From the NCBI RefSeq assembly GCF_030814015.1, contig NZ_JAUSUL010000002.1, positions 1,116,001 through 1,180,000 on the forward strand: a stretch of 64,000 nt of DNA. Reading direction: 5' to 3'. Source of the stretch: Amorphus orientalis (GTDB lineage: Bacteria; Pseudomonadota; Alphaproteobacteria; Rhizobiales; Amorphaceae). The notes under the pieces were generated by a model. The model saw only the letters and a program-made list of their open reading frames with translations. It was not told the origin of the DNA and made no database searches. Each line of letters opens with the position of its first letter. Position 1 is the stretch's first letter. The position numbers and the translations under genes are program-made. This document shows positions 26,639 through 36,677 of this stretch, one piece after another.

Positions 26639-28887
26639 GCCGGCGCGACCTCGCCCGCGGACCCCTGCGCCGGAGTAGCCGCCACCGTTGCTTCCGCCTG
26701 CCCCGGTACCCGCTGCGCCCGCAGCGCATTGGCCGTCACCAGGATCGACGAGGCCGACATGGCCACCGCGGCGATGAGCGGGGACGCGTGTCCGGTAACG
26801 GCGATCGGCACGGCGATCAGATTGTAGATCGCCGCCAACGCCAGATTCTCGTTCATCAGCCGCCGGGCGCGGCGGCCGATCGCCAGGGCCGTCGCCACCG
26901 GTGCGAGCCGGTCGCCGAGAAAGACGACGTCGGCCGCGGCCTGGCTGAGATCGACGGCGGTGACCGGGGAGATCGACACATCCGCGGCCGCGAGCGCCGG
27001 CGCGTCGTTGAGACCGTCCCCGACCATCAGGACCGACCGGCCTTCCGCCTTGAGCGCCTCCAGCACGGCGATCTTGTCGGCTGGCTTGAGCCCGGCCTGC
27101 CAATCGCTCACACCCAGGCTATCCGCAGCTCTTTGAACAGCCGGCGCACGGTCGCCGGAGAGGATCCGAAGATCGAACCCGTTCCGCCGGAGCGCAGCCA
27201 CAGTGGAGGCCGCATCCGGCCGCAGCACCTGCTGGACGGCGAGAACGCACGGGGGGAGACCCTCCAGTCGGACGCCGACCAGGGTTGCGTCCGGAAAGAC
27301 GGCTCCAAGCGCTTGCGCTTCCTCTTCGGCACCCGCGAAAGCCGGCGTGCCGAGACGGGCGGAGGTGCCCGCGACACGGCCCTCGATCCCCGCTCCGGCG
27401 ATCTCGCGAAGATCCGTCGCCGCCGCCGTCCCCTTGCCGCTTGCCGCGATCGCGACGGAAACCGGATGCCGTGACCCACCGGCAAGCGCGCGCGCCGCGT
27501 TAAGAACCGCATCGGGCACACTGTCGGCGTTGGCGATCCGGGCGGCCGGCATCGTCAGCGTGCCCGTCTTGTCGAAGACGACGGTGTCGACCGCTGCCAG
27601 GCGTTCCAGCGCATCGCCGGCATGAAGCAGCAGTTGGTTGCGGAAGAAGGCCCCGGCTGCCGTCACCTGGACGGCCGGCACGGCAAGCGCCAGCGCACAG
27701 GGGCACGTGATGATCAACACGGTGATGGCGACGACGAGCGACCGCTCCGCGCCCGCCCCCAGGGCGAGCCAGCCCAGAAACGTCAGGAGCGCGGCCGTGT
27801 GAACGACCGGCGCATAGAGACGCGCCGCCTTGTCGGCCAGCGCCAGCGAGCGCGAGCGCGCGGTCATGGCGTGGTCCAGGAGCCGGTTGACCTCGTCCAG
27901 CAGCGTCCCCTCGCCCGCTGCCGACACCCGGACCGTCAGCGTGCCCTCACCGTTCAAGGTGCCGGCATAGACCCGGTCGTCGACGCCGATCGCCTGCAGC
28001 ATGGTCTCGCCGGTGACCAGCGACTGATCGATTTCGGACCGGCCCTCGATCACCACCCCGTCGACCGGAACCCGCGTTCCGGCAGGCACCTGCACCAGTT
28101 CGCCGGGCGTCACATCCGCCACCGGACGCTCCTTCAGGCCGCCGTCGGCATCGAGGACGAACGCCGTATCGGCGCGCAGTGCGGCCAGGTTCTCCGCATA
28201 GGTCCGGGTCCGACGCCGCATGGTATGATCGAGCGTTCGCCCGAGCAGCAGGAAGAACAGCAACATCAGCGCGGATTCGAAGTAGGTGTCGTGGCTTGCC
28301 GTCAGCGTCCCGTAGAAGGAGAGGCCCAGCGCCAGCATCACGCCGAGCGTGATCGGAACGTCCATGTTCAGCCGGCCGTGGGAGATCGCATTGAAAGCAC
28401 TGCGATAGAAGGTCTGCCCTGCATAGGCGGCGGCCGGCAGCGCGATCAGCGCCGAAATCCAGTGGAAGAGCTCGCGGGTTTCCGGCGTGATGTCGGTGAC
28501 GTTGCCCGACCAGACCGAAACGGAAAAGAGCATGACGTTCATGGCCGCGAAGCCGGAAACGGCCAGGGCCCGGAAGAGCGCGTTGCGCTCCCGCTTGTAG
28601 CTCTCGTCGATCTGGCCCCGTACGAACGGTCGCGCCTGGTAGCCAAGGTCGGCGAGCGTCGAGACGATGGCGGATCCGTCGGTCTCCTCCGGACGCCAGC
28701 TGACGGCAACCCGCTTGTTTGACAGGTTGACCCGGGCGCGCTCGACGCCGGGCACCGCCGAGAGGCTGCGCTCGATCCGGGTCATGCAGGCCGCACAGTA
28801 GATTCCGTCGACCGCGAGCTCCATGGAAAGCCGCCCCTCGTCGTCGGGTTCGGCGAAAGAAGCCCAGTCGCGTTCGGCCGTCGTCAT
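26635..28887 (-). CDS. ccoI: Copper-exporting P1B-type ATPase for cbb3 oxidase (CcoI/FixI)
   Basis: 750 aa. An N-terminal heavy-metal domain holds C31 and C34 (YCAAC). The membrane metal site is CPC in ITCPCALALAVPAVQ, the phosphorylation site DKTGT and the hinge GDGLNDAPALAAADVSI; SRHPVSVAI carries the conserved HP. This subclass delivers copper to the periplasm for cbb3 cytochrome oxidase rather than conferring copper resistance, which the flanking ccoH and ccoS confirm. It overlaps both neighbours by 4 bases. Confidence 0.96.
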   Translation of the reverse strand: MTTAERDWASFAEPDDEGRLSMELAVDGIYCAACMTRIERSLSAVPGVERARVNLSNKRVAVSWRPEETDGSAIVSTLADLGYQARPFVRGQIDESYKRERNALFRALAVSGFAAMNVMLFSVSVWSGNVTDITPETRELFHWISALIALPAAAYAGQTFYRSAFNAISHGRLNMDVPITLGVMLALGLSFYGTLTASHDTYFESALMLLFFLLLGRTLDHTMRRRTRTYAENLAALRADTAFVLDADGGLKERPVADVTPGELVQVPAGTRVPVDGVVIEGRSEIDQSLVTGETMLQAIGVDDRVYAGTLNGEGTLTVRVSAAGEGTLLDEVNRLLDHAMTARSRSLALADKAARLYAPVVHTAALLTFLGWLALGAGAERSLVVAITVLIITCPCALALAVPAVQVTAAGAFFRNQLLLHAGDALERLAAVDTVVFDKTGTLTMPAARIANADSVPDAVLNAARALAGGSRHPVSVAIAASGKGTAAATDLREIAGAGIEGRVAGTSARLGTPAFAGAEEEAQALGAVFPDATLVGVRLEGLPPCVLAVQQVLRPDAASTVAALRRNGFDLRILSGDRAPAVQRAADSLGVSDWQAGLKPADKIAVLEALKAEGRSVLMVGDGLNDAPALAAADVSISPVTAVDLSQAAADVVFLGDRLAPVATALAIGRRARRLMNENLALAAIYNLIAVPIAVTGHASPLIAAVAMSASSILVTANALRAQRVPGQAEATVAATPAQGSAGEVAPA

Positions 28888-29417
28888 CGGACCACGCCGT
28901 TCTCCGAAATCACCAGCCGATTGACCGAACGGAAACTGTCGCCGTTGCCGGCCGTCAGTTCAATCTCCAGGTCATACTGCCCCGCCGGCAGGCCTGCCAT
29001 GTGACCCTGATAGACGCCGGTCTCGCCCTCCAGAAGCCGGGCTTCGCGATCGAGCCCCTCATGGGTCGGACTGGAAAGGCGCGCGAGCACGGCAAGCCCG
29101 GAGAGCGGTGCGTCGTCGCGGTCGTCAGCATTGATGCGCAGGGTCAGCGGCTGATCGGGCCCGGCCACGCTCAGGCTCTCGTTCACCTGCCAGCCGAGTT
29201 CCCGCTGCCGTTCCGCAGCGGCAAGGAACTCCGGATACTCGCGACCCGCCTGATAGGCGCTGTCTGTCACCACACCCGGAAACGAACCGATCGCGAGCCA
29301 GATCAGCACGACGTTCGCGGCCATGATGATGCCGAAGAAGGCGACAAGTCCGAAGAAGACCTTTCGGCCGGTAATGCGGAAACCGGAGTGCTGTCGGTTG
29401 GCTGTCATGATGGCCAT
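28884..29417 (-). CDS. ccoH: cbb3 oxidase maturation protein FixH/CcoH
   Basis: 177 aa with one membrane helix near the N-terminus (VFFGLVAFFGIIMAANVVLIWLAIGSF) and a periplasmic domain of the FixH family (SAYQAGREYPEFLAAAERQRELGW; LPAGQYDLEIEL). Needed for stable assembly of the cbb3 oxidase complex. The first ATG (29417) has GGAG 8 bases upstream. Its stop overlaps the ccoI start by 4 bases, and it follows ccoG by 87 bases. Confidence 0.93.
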   Translation of the reverse strand: MAIMTANRQHSGFRITGRKVFFGLVAFFGIIMAANVVLIWLAIGSFPGVVTDSAYQAGREYPEFLAAAERQRELGWQVNESLSVAGPDQPLTLRINADDRDDAPLSGLAVLARLSSPTHEGLDREARLLEGETGVYQGHMAGLPAGQYDLEIELTAGNGDSFRSVNRLVISENGVVR

Positions 29418-29504
29418 GCTGCTCGCTCCATGCAGGAGTCAACTCATACATCCAGGCCCGGCGCAAGCCGCGTTTCGGCAAGGGGGCCGGCCGGAACCGG
29501 CCGG

Positions 29505-30959
29505 CTACCTGGTCTTGAAGGTGTCCTCGGCGGTTGCCCGCTCGCCGTCCTTCACATCGACGATCTGGAACGTCACGTCCGTCGATTGCGGAAGGTCGGC
29601 ACCCGGCGCGGAGAACACGAGGACACGCACCTCGCGGGTCCGATCCGGCCCGATGGTGATGAGCGGATTGCCGTCGATGGACTGTTCGATACCGACAGCC
29701 TCGATGCGCGTGTCTTCCGGCAAGCCCGCGACGCGGAGCAGGAAGGTCCGCTCGTAGCCCTGCTTGTTGAGCAGGCGAACGGTGTAGCCGTTGCGGGTAC
29801 CGCCGTCCGACAGCTGGACGAAGACCGGATTGCGGTCATGAAGGACGCTGATGTCGGCGAAGGAGCGCGAGGTCAGCGTGTAGAGCATCACCGAGCCGAC
29901 CAGCGCGATGATCGCGGCATAGAGCACCGTCCGCGCCCGGATCAGCTTGTAAACCGGCGGCTTGCCCTCGGCCCGCCGAGCCAGGTTCATGTCAGTGTCG
30001 TAGCCGATCAGCCCGGTCGGGCGGCCGATCTTCTCCATGACCGTGTCGCACGCGTCGATGCAGAGCCCGCACTGGATGCACTCGAGCTGGATGCCGTCGC
30101 GGATGTCGATACCGGTCGGACAGGCGTGAACACACTGATAGCAGTCGATGCAGTCGCCGGCGGGCAGCCCCTCGTCGGCCCGCTTGCGCATCTCCTTCAG
30201 CGATCCGCGCGGTTCGCCGCGGTCGGTCTTGTAGGTGACGTTCAGGGCCCATTCGTCGGTGAGCGCGGCCTGGATCCGCGGCCAGGGACACATATACGTG
30301 CACACCTGTTCGCGCATCATTCCGGCGAGCGAATAGGTGGTGAAGGTGAGGATGCCCACGAACACGTAGGTGATCGGCGACGCCTGAAGCGTGAACAGAT
30401 TCACGACCGTGGTCGGCGCGTCGCCGAAATAGAGGATCCACGCACCGCCGGTCCACATGGCGATCGCCAGCCAGAGCGTGTGCTTGATACCCTTCTTGGC
30501 GAGCTTCTGCGCCGACATCGGCTGCTGGTCGAGCTTCATGCGCTCGCGCCGATCGCCCTCGATCCAGCGCTCGATGAGCATGAACAGGTCGGTCCAGACC
30601 GTCTGCGGACAGAGATAGCCGCACCACACACGGCCCGCGACCGCATTTATGAGGAACAGGATCAGCGACGCCAGGATCAGCAGTCCGGTGACGTAGTAGA
30701 CCTCCTGCGGCCAGATCTCGATGGAGAAGAAGTAGGCGCGGCCGGCTTGCAGATCGATCATCAGGGCCTGGTCGGGCGCATTTGCGCCGCGGTCCCAGCG
30801 AACGAACGGAAGGAAATAGTAGATGCCCAGCGTGACGGCGAGCACACCCCATTTGATGCGCCGGAACCGGCCGTGCACGGCCTGCGGGTAAATCTTCTTC
30901 GCGGCGACATACATCGGCCCATCGCCGGCGGTTCCCCCGCTGGTCGTGTCCACGCGCAT
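29505..30959 (-). CDS. ccoG: CcoG/FixG, membrane polyferredoxin for cbb3 oxidase assembly
   Basis: 484 aa from ATG 30959 (AAGGAT 6 bases upstream); the frame extends to 31124 but that stretch contains the FNR box. It has several membrane helices, the motifs WCGYLCPQTVW (112-122) and CTYMCPWPRIQ (220-230), and two 4Fe-4S clusters with C270/273/276/280 and C294/297/300/304. The C-terminus is a periplasmic Ig-like FixG domain. CcoG is a cupric reductase that supplies reduced copper for cbb3 oxidase. It is the first gene of ccoGHIS. Confidence 0.96.
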   Translation of the reverse strand: MRVDTTSGGTAGDGPMYVAAKKIYPQAVHGRFRRIKWGVLAVTLGIYYFLPFVRWDRGANAPDQALMIDLQAGRAYFFSIEIWPQEVYYVTGLLILASLILFLINAVAGRVWCGYLCPQTVWTDLFMLIERWIEGDRRERMKLDQQPMSAQKLAKKGIKHTLWLAIAMWTGGAWILYFGDAPTTVVNLFTLQASPITYVFVGILTFTTYSLAGMMREQVCTYMCPWPRIQAALTDEWALNVTYKTDRGEPRGSLKEMRKRADEGLPAGDCIDCYQCVHACPTGIDIRDGIQLECIQCGLCIDACDTVMEKIGRPTGLIGYDTDMNLARRAEGKPPVYKLIRARTVLYAAIIALVGSVMLYTLTSRSFADISVLHDRNPVFVQLSDGGTRNGYTVRLLNKQGYERTFLLRVAGLPEDTRIEAVGIEQSIDGNPLITIGPDRTREVRVLVFSAPGADLPQSTDVTFQIVDVKDGERATAEDTFKTR

Positions 30960-31050
30960 TGTCGTATCCTTCGAGATCGTCACGTCGAGGTCCAATTGCC
31001 TGAGGGCTTTCAGATTGGAGCCACTCTCAGCTGGATCATCATGTAATGCC

Positions 31051-31064
31051 TTGATTGGCATCAA
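31051..31064 (-). promoter_or_regulatory. FNR/FixK-type box upstream of ccoG
   Basis: TTGATTGGCATCAA, a perfect match to the TTGAT-N4-ATCAA consensus of FNR/FixK/Anr regulators. It lies 91 bases before the ccoG start codon, a sensible position for activation of ccoGHIS under low oxygen. The box is symmetrical; the orientation is assigned from the gene. I see no other copy in the window. Confidence 0.85.
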
Positions 31065-31514
31065 TCCCGGGGCGCGATGCCGCAGTGCGGCGCGAGCGAC
31101 AGGCTCGCGCCAGCCACGGGGCACCGTGCCGCTCCGGGCCGGGCTCCCGGCATACGTCGAACGACCAGAGCCGGCTATAGAAAACCTAAATCAGAACAGC
31201 GCCTTATGGATCGCGCTTCAGATCCGGACTGAAGGTTTGTCTTTGCTCTGCCCGCAATCGGGCCACGCGCCCTACCGGCCGGGCACGTCAAAGAGTCGCA
31301 ATCCACCGCCGCGCGTCCATGCAATCTGTGAGCGTACTCCGACAGTCGCCGCGGTCAATGGGGGCAGAGCGCATGGGATCGGAGAGATGGCGCGCAGCCT
31401 GTCCGGGGGAATCCGATGCGGGCGACGAAACGTGACCGCACCGAGACGGCACGATCGTCCGGATTCAGGCGCATGGTCCGGCGTTCAGATGTCCGGACCC
31501 GATCAGAGAACGCC
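31065..31514. other. Intergenic region between the FNR box and the MFS transporter gene
   Basis: About 450 bases between the 3' end of the transporter gene (31515) and the FNR box. Open frames are present on both strands, but none has family similarity or a convincing start. Around 31180-31230 the base composition is AT-richer. I see no clear terminator for the transporter gene, no RNA gene and no repeat. Confidence 0.45.
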
Positions 31515-32780
31515 TCAGCGGCCCTCGCCCACTCCGAACAGGCGGCCGCGTTCGGTGATCAACACCGCAACGAGGGAACAGACGGCGAAGGCGGCGAACC
31601 AGCGCGTCATCGGCTGGATCGATCCGTCGAAATGCTGGCCGACGAAGGTGCCCAGGATCGCCCCCACCCCGGTCATGTAAGCGCCGATCAGCGACGACCC
31701 CATACCGGCAACACGACCGAGCGGCTCCATCGCGAGCGCGTTGAAGTTCGGCAGGATCAGGCCGACGCAGAAGAAGACGCCCCCGAACGCACAGGTGAAC
31801 GTCGCGAGCGACAGCGGAGCGATCTCGTCGAGCAGCATGGCGCCGACCAGAATCACGGTCATGGCGATCAGCGCACCGTGGGAAAGCCGTCGCATGCCCA
31901 TCCGCTCCACAAGCTGGGAGTTGGTGAGGGAGGAGGCCGACATGAAGATCGCCACTGCCCCGAAGAAGACGGGGAAGATCGCGCCGAGGCCGTAGACCTG
32001 CTGATAGACCTGCTGTGCGGAGCTCACATAGCCGATCAGGACGCCGAACATGAAGCCGAGCGAGACCGCATATCCGACGCTCTGGCGCGTGGTCACAACC
32101 GCCTTGAAGGCCTTGGCGATGCCTGCCGGCGACAGGACGGTGCGGTTTTCCGGAGGACAGGTTTCCGGCAGACGGATGCCCGTCCAGATCAGCAGGACAA
32201 GGCCGACGAAGAACAGGAAGTAGAACATCCAGATCCACGGGCCGAACGCGGTGATGGCTCCGCCGACCGACGGCGCGATCACCGGCACCACGATAAAGAT
32301 CATCATGATGAAGGACATCACCTTGCCCATGGCGCGGCCTTCGAACTTGTCGCGCACCAGAGCGATCGCGATCACACGCGGGCCGCCACAGCCGATTCCC
32401 TGGACGAGGCGCCCCAGCAGAAGGTGACCGAACTCCGGCGCCAGCATGCAGATCCCGGTGCCGACCAGATAGATCAGCAGGCCGACATAGAGGATGGGCT
32501 TGCGGCCGAACCGGTCGGACAGCGGGCCGTAGATCACCTGCCCGAGCGCAAAGCCGAGCATGTAGACACCGACGAGAAGCTGGCGATGGTTCTCCTCGGT
32601 GACGCCGAACGAATCCCCGATGTCCGGCAGCGCCGGGAGCATGATGTCCACCGACAAGGCGGTGAGCGCCATCATGAGGGCATTCAGGGCGATGAACTCG
32701 ACAAACGACATGCCAAGCTCTTCGCGGGCCTGTTTCTTGGCAGCGCCCAGCGATGAGGAGGAAGGATCAGCCTTTTGCAT
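31515..32780 (-). CDS. MFS drug-resistance transporter, Bcr/CflA type
   Basis: 421 aa from ATG 32780, with about 12 membrane helices. The loop 2-3 signature GPLSDRFGRKPILY and the N-terminal DIMLPALPDIGDSFG are those of the Bcr/CflA family of proton-driven drug or metabolite exporters. The frame is open to a TTG at 32822. The substrate is unknown. It is followed by a long intergenic region before ccoG and is probably transcribed alone. Confidence 0.92.
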   Translation of the reverse strand: MQKADPSSSSLGAAKKQAREELGMSFVEFIALNALMMALTALSVDIMLPALPDIGDSFGVTEENHRQLLVGVYMLGFALGQVIYGPLSDRFGRKPILYVGLLIYLVGTGICMLAPEFGHLLLGRLVQGIGCGGPRVIAIALVRDKFEGRAMGKVMSFIMMIFIVVPVIAPSVGGAITAFGPWIWMFYFLFFVGLVLLIWTGIRLPETCPPENRTVLSPAGIAKAFKAVVTTRQSVGYAVSLGFMFGVLIGYVSSAQQVYQQVYGLGAIFPVFFGAVAIFMSASSLTNSQLVERMGMRRLSHGALIAMTVILVGAMLLDEIAPLSLATFTCAFGGVFFCVGLILPNFNALAMEPLGRVAGMGSSLIGAYMTGVGAILGTFVGQHFDGSIQPMTRWFAAFAVCSLVAVLITERGRLFGVGEGR

Positions 32781-32892
32781 ACGATCTGATAGCCATTCTT
32801 GAGGGAGCCCGCCATGCCGCAAGTGGGTTGCTCCCCCTTCCGTGCTGCATAGCGCTGAAGCGCATCTCAGCCAGGATCGAAGTTGAGTAAGC

Positions 32893-33675
32893 TCATCCTG
32901 GCGGGCCGGATCCGTTGAGCGGGTTACGGGGATCGTGGCCGTAGGCCATCGTCTCGAAACGAAGCGACAGGGCGTCGATCAGGAGCAAACGGCCGACGAG
33001 CGTGGATCCCAGTCCCACGACCTCCTTGATGACCTCGAGCGCCTGAAGGGTGCCGACCAATCCGGTCAGAACGCCCAGGATGCCGGCCTCCGCGCACGTA
33101 GGCACCACCCCTTCCGGCGGGGCTTCGGGAAACAGGCACCGGTAGGTGGGGTTGGGCGAACCGTCCGCCGCCGTCTCGTAGGGCTTCAGGACCGTGATCG
33201 ATCCGTCGAAGCGGCCGACCGCCGCCGTCACCAGCGGCTTGCGTTCGAAGAAGCACGCGTCGGAGACCGCGTAGCGGGTCTCGAAGTTATCCGACCCGTC
33301 GGCCACGATGTCGTAGCCGGAAACGAGGCTGCGGGCGCTCTCCCGGGTCAGTCGTTCGGCGTGCGGCTCCACGGTTACGTTGGGGTTCAGGCGGGCGACC
33401 GCTTCGGCGGCGGACTCGACCTTCAGCCGGCCCACGTCGCCGGTTCCGTGCAGGATCTGGCGCTGAAGGTTGGACAAAGCGACGTGGTCGTCGTCGACGA
33501 TCCCGATCGTCCCCACCCCGGATGCGGCCAGGTACTGCACGACCGGCGAACCGAGCCCGCCCGCTCCGATCACCAGGACCCGCGCGGCCTTCAGCTTCTG
33601 CTGACCCGGGCCGCCGACTTCCGGCAGCACCAGATGCCGGGCATAGCGTTCGATCTCGTCGCGCGAAAAGCTCAT
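32893..33675 (-). CDS. MoeB/ThiF family E1-like adenylyltransferase
   Basis: 260 aa from ATG 33675 (MSFSRDEIERYARHLVLPEVG). ATP-binding GAGGLGSP at 37-44, then GIVDDDHVALSNLQRQILH and VADGSDNFETRYAVSDAC. Such enzymes adenylate the C-terminus of MoaD or ThiS-like proteins for molybdopterin or thiamine sulfur transfer. The paired zinc-binding CxxC motifs of E. coli MoeB are not seen: one cysteine remains in TYRCLFPE and the tail ends NPLNGSGPPG. MoeB-like function is most likely but the partner is not identifiable here. Confidence 0.88.
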   Translation of the reverse strand: MSFSRDEIERYARHLVLPEVGGPGQQKLKAARVLVIGAGGLGSPVVQYLAASGVGTIGIVDDDHVALSNLQRQILHGTGDVGRLKVESAAEAVARLNPNVTVEPHAERLTRESARSLVSGYDIVADGSDNFETRYAVSDACFFERKPLVTAAVGRFDGSITVLKPYETAADGSPNPTYRCLFPEAPPEGVVPTCAEAGILGVLTGLVGTLQALEVIKEVVGLGSTLVGRLLLIDALSLRFETMAYGHDPRNPLNGSGPPG

Positions 33676-33739
33676 GGCCGGATTTGCAGCCGCCCCGCCC
33701 CGTCCGTCAACCTTGGCCTGATGGCGAGCGCCGTGATGC

Positions 33740-34201
33740 TCAACCGATGCCAGTGGAGCCGAAGCCGCCCTCTCCGCGCACCGTATCCGGAAGCGCATCG
33801 GCCGCCTCGACGGACACCTTCACGACCGGCGCCACGACAAGCTGGGCGATCCGGTCGCCGCGTCGGATTGTGACAGGCTCGCTTCCGAGGTTGATCAGAA
33901 GCACCCCGACCTCCCCGCGATAGTCGGCATCGATCGTCCCCGGCGCGTTGACGACCGTCAGCCCGTGGCGTGCGGCAAGCCCCGAACGGGGACGCACCTG
34001 ACCCTCGGTACCGACGGGAAGCGCAATTCGCAGCCCGGTCGGGACCTGGGTGCGTTCGCCCGGCGCGAGCGCTATCGGGTCGGCATAGGGAATTGCGGCA
34101 AGCAAATCCATGCCGGCGGCCGCCTCGCTCTGATAAGCGGGCAGCGGCAGATCTTCGCCGTGCGGCAGTTGCACGACCTGAAGGACGGGAGCGCCTGTCA
34201 T
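33740..34201 (-). CDS. dut: dUTP diphosphatase
   Basis: 153 aa; hydrolyses dUTP to dUMP, keeping uracil out of DNA and feeding dTMP synthesis. All five trimeric dUTPase motifs are present, including [32 protein letters not shown] and the C-terminal GEGGFGSTG. The ATG at 34201 overlaps the coaBC stop by 4 bases; the coaBC-dut pair is a frequent arrangement in alphaproteobacteria. Confidence 0.97.
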   Translation of the reverse strand: MTGAPVLQVVQLPHGEDLPLPAYQSEAAAGMDLLAAIPYADPIALAPGERTQVPTGLRIALPVGTEGQVRPRSGLAARHGLTVVNAPGTIDADYRGEVGVLLINLGSEPVTIRRGDRIAQLVVAPVVKVSVEAADALPDTVRGEGGFGSTGIG

Positions 34202-35439
34202 GAGCCGCTTTCGGGCTTGTCCAAGCTTGCCGCGATGCGCGCGACGAGCCGGTCGGCGACCTCGATCTTGGACATCTTGGGCCACTCTTCATTGCCGTCC
34301 GGCGTGACGATGCGGACCGTGTTCGCCTCGCCGCCCATCACCCCCGTCGCCGGGCTGACATCGTTGGCCACGATGAAATCGGCCCCCTTGCGGGCGAGCT
34401 TCGAAAGCGCGTTCTCAAGCAGGTCGTCCGTTTCCGCCGCGAAGCCGACCACAAGCCGGGGGCGAAGCGTATGGTGACGGCCAATGGTCGCGAGAATGTC
34501 GGGGTTCTCGACCAGTTCCAGGACCGGCGGAGCGCCGTCGGCGGGCTTCTTCAGCTTCCGTTCCGAGGCCGAGGCCACGCGCCAGTCGGCAACCGCGGCC
34601 GCCATCACGGCCACATCGGCCGGAAGCGACGCCTCGACGGCCTCGAGCATCTGGGACGCCGTTTCCACGGCGATCGTCCTCACGCCCGCCGGATCGGGCA
34701 CCGTCACCGGTCCGCTGACCAGGGTAACGTCCGCGCCCGCCGCCGCGCAGGCCGTGGCAATGGCGTGGCCCTGACGCCCGGACGACCGGTTGGCCAGGTA
34801 GCGCACCGGATCGATCGGTTCGTGGGTCGGACCGGACGTCACGATGACCCGCCGGCCGGCAAGCACCTTCGGACCGGAAATCAGGGCCGGCTCGGCGGCA
34901 AAGGCTGCCTCGATCGCAGCCAGGATCCGGGCAGGCTCGGCCATGCGACCCTCACCGGCCTCGCCGCGCTCCGCCATTTCGCCCACATTCGGACCGACCA
35001 CCCGGATGCCGTCGGCGCGCAGCAGGTCCATGTTCCGCCGCGTGGCGGGGTTCGACCACATGCGCGGGTTCATGGCGGGTGCGATCAGGACCGGCTTGTC
35101 GGTGGCCATCAGCGCCGTCGAGGCCAGGTCGTCGGCATGTCCGTTGGCCATCTTGGCGATCAGGTCGGCCGTCGCAGGCGCCACGACCAGCAGGTCGGCG
35201 TCACGGGAGAGCCGGATATGGCCGATATCGCTTTCTCGCGTCAGATCGAACAGGTCCCGATGGACCGGCTCACCGGACAGTGCGCCGACCGTAAGCGGCG
35301 TCACGAACTGGTCCGCCGCCCCGGACAGGATCGTCGGGACGCTCGCCCCCCGTTCCCGCAGGCGACGGATGAGTTCGAGGACCTTGTAGGCGGCAATGCC
35401 GCCGGAGATCACGAGCAGGACACGCTTGCCAGCAAGCAT
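34198..35439 (-). CDS. coaBC: Phosphopantothenoylcysteine decarboxylase/synthetase
   Basis: 413 aa bifunctional enzyme of coenzyme A synthesis. The N-terminal flavoprotein half (CoaC) starts [26 protein letters not shown], with the conserved [27 protein letters not shown] and PAMNPRMW. The CoaB half begins at [36 protein letters not shown]. Both halves are complete and of normal size. It is cotranscribed with dut. Confidence 0.97.
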   Translation of the reverse strand: MLAGKRVLLVISGGIAAYKVLELIRRLRERGASVPTILSGAADQFVTPLTVGALSGEPVHRDLFDLTRESDIGHIRLSRDADLLVVAPATADLIAKMANGHADDLASTALMATDKPVLIAPAMNPRMWSNPATRRNMDLLRADGIRVVGPNVGEMAERGEAGEGRMAEPARILAAIEAAFAAEPALISGPKVLAGRRVIVTSGPTHEPIDPVRYLANRSSGRQGHAIATACAAAGADVTLVSGPVTVPDPAGVRTIAVETASQMLEAVEASLPADVAVMAAAVADWRVASASERKLKKPADGAPPVLELVENPDILATIGRHHTLRPRLVVGFAAETDDLLENALSKLARKGADFIVANDVSPATGVMGGEANTVRIVTPDGNEEWPKMSKIEVADRLVARIAASLDKPESGS

Positions 35440-35480
35440 TCAGCCGTTCCCCGCCACTGGACAGACCGGCATGCGGCGGG

Positions 35481-36677
35481 TCAGAACCCGCCGCCCTGGG
35501 TGAAGCTGCGCGGCGCCGGCGACACGACCTTCGAGTTGCCGTTGCCGAGCACCTCGTAGACGGCGAGGCCCCGCTGGCTGCGGCCGTCGGGCAGGAAGCG
35601 GAAGATGCCGTCGACGCCGAGGAAGCCGTCGGGGTTGGTCAGCATGTCGTCGGTGAAAGCCGTGGCGCCGCGCGCCCGGACGAGACCGGCCGCCAGGCTC
35701 GCCGCATCATAGGCGAGCGACGACGTCCGCGGCGGAGGCGCGCCGAACTTGCGCTGATACTTGCTTTCGAAGGAGGAGAAGCCGCGTCCCTGGGGCGCCG
35801 GATACCAGCTGCCGCTGAGCGCCTCCGATTCGAGCACGTTGGGGTCGTCCCACTGACCGCTGCCGAGATATTTGGCGCTGGAGAGCCCGTTCTCGCGCAG
35901 CGCAGCCGCCAGCACGCCCGGATCGCGACCGCCGTTCGGCATGAAGATGCCGCGCACCTGGCTGCCTTTGGAGGCAATGGCCGCCGCCTTGGCGGCCATG
36001 TCGCCGGGCTCCTGCTGATAGCGCTCGACCGCGACCACCTGACCGTTGCCGCGCGACACCGCCTCGCGGAAGGCCGCCTCCATCACCAGGCCGTAGCCGT
36101 TGTCGGGAACGAGCGCCGCCAGCGACGTGCTGCCCTTGGAGATGGCGTAGGAGACGATGCGGTCGGCATCCTGCCGGGGCAGGAAGCTCAGAAGATAGAC
36201 GCCGCGCTTGGCGACGGTGGCATCGGTGGAAAACGCGATGACCGGTACGCCGGCCTGACGCGCCGGACCGGCCGCGCCGGCAACAGCCGGCGAGAAGACC
36301 GGACCCAGAATCAGCTTGGCGCCCTCACCCAGCACCGCCTGGGCCGCCGCCTGCGCCCCACCCTGGGTGCCGCCGGTGTCGCGCACGAGAATGCGAATAT
36401 CCGAATTCGGGAAGTCGTCCATCGCAAGTTCGGCGGCATTGCGGAATGCGGTTGCCAACCCGGCAGCCTCGCCACCGGCCGACATCGGCAGAAGGAGCGC
36501 GACGGGAACGGAACCTGAGCCGATCACCTCGCCGGCCGGCTGGCTCGGCTGCGTCGGCCGGGACGGCGTCTGCGGGCCGGTCGGGGTACCGACGCAGGCC
36601 GCAAGCGTGCCGGCGAGACCGAACACGGCCACCGTACGTGCCAGACGTGAGACGATGCGAGACCGGGCCATGGTCAT
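35481..36677 (-). CDS. Penicillin-binding protein activator-like lipoprotein (LpoA/LppC family)
   Basis: 398 aa from ATG 36677. The signal has a lipobox LAAC with the cysteine at residue 28, then a Pro/Thr/Gln linker, then a periplasmic-binding-protein type 1 fold (PVALLLPMSAGGEAAGLATAFRNAAELA; GPVFSPAVAGAAGPARQAGVPVIAFSTD). In gammaproteobacteria LpoA activates PBP1A from the outer membrane; here only the C-terminal-type domain is present, so the role is inferred. It is divergent from rsmI, the classic neighbour of lpoA. Confidence 0.88.
   Translation of the reverse strand: MTMARSRIVSRLARTVAVFGLAGTLAACVGTPTGPQTPSRPTQPSQPAGEVIGSGSVPVALLLPMSAGGEAAGLATAFRNAAELAMDDFPNSDIRILVRDTGGTQGGAQAAAQAVLGEGAKLILGPVFSPAVAGAAGPARQAGVPVIAFSTDATVAKRGVYLLSFLPRQDADRIVSYAISKGSTSLAALVPDNGYGLVMEAAFREAVSRGNGQVVAVERYQQEPGDMAAKAAAIASKGSQVRGIFMPNGGRDPGVLAAALRENGLSSAKYLGSGQWDDPNVLESEALSGSWYPAPQGRGFSSFESKYQRKFGAPPPRTSSLAYDAASLAAGLVRARGATAFTDDMLTNPDGFLGVDGIFRFLPDGRSQRGLAVYEVLGNGNSKVVSPAPRSFTQGGGF

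Noticed and set aside
29001-31046. A plus-strand open frame of about 680 codons opposite ccoG and ccoH
   Set aside because: Antisense to genes with iron-sulfur and membrane motifs; compositionally like the other high-GC shadows.
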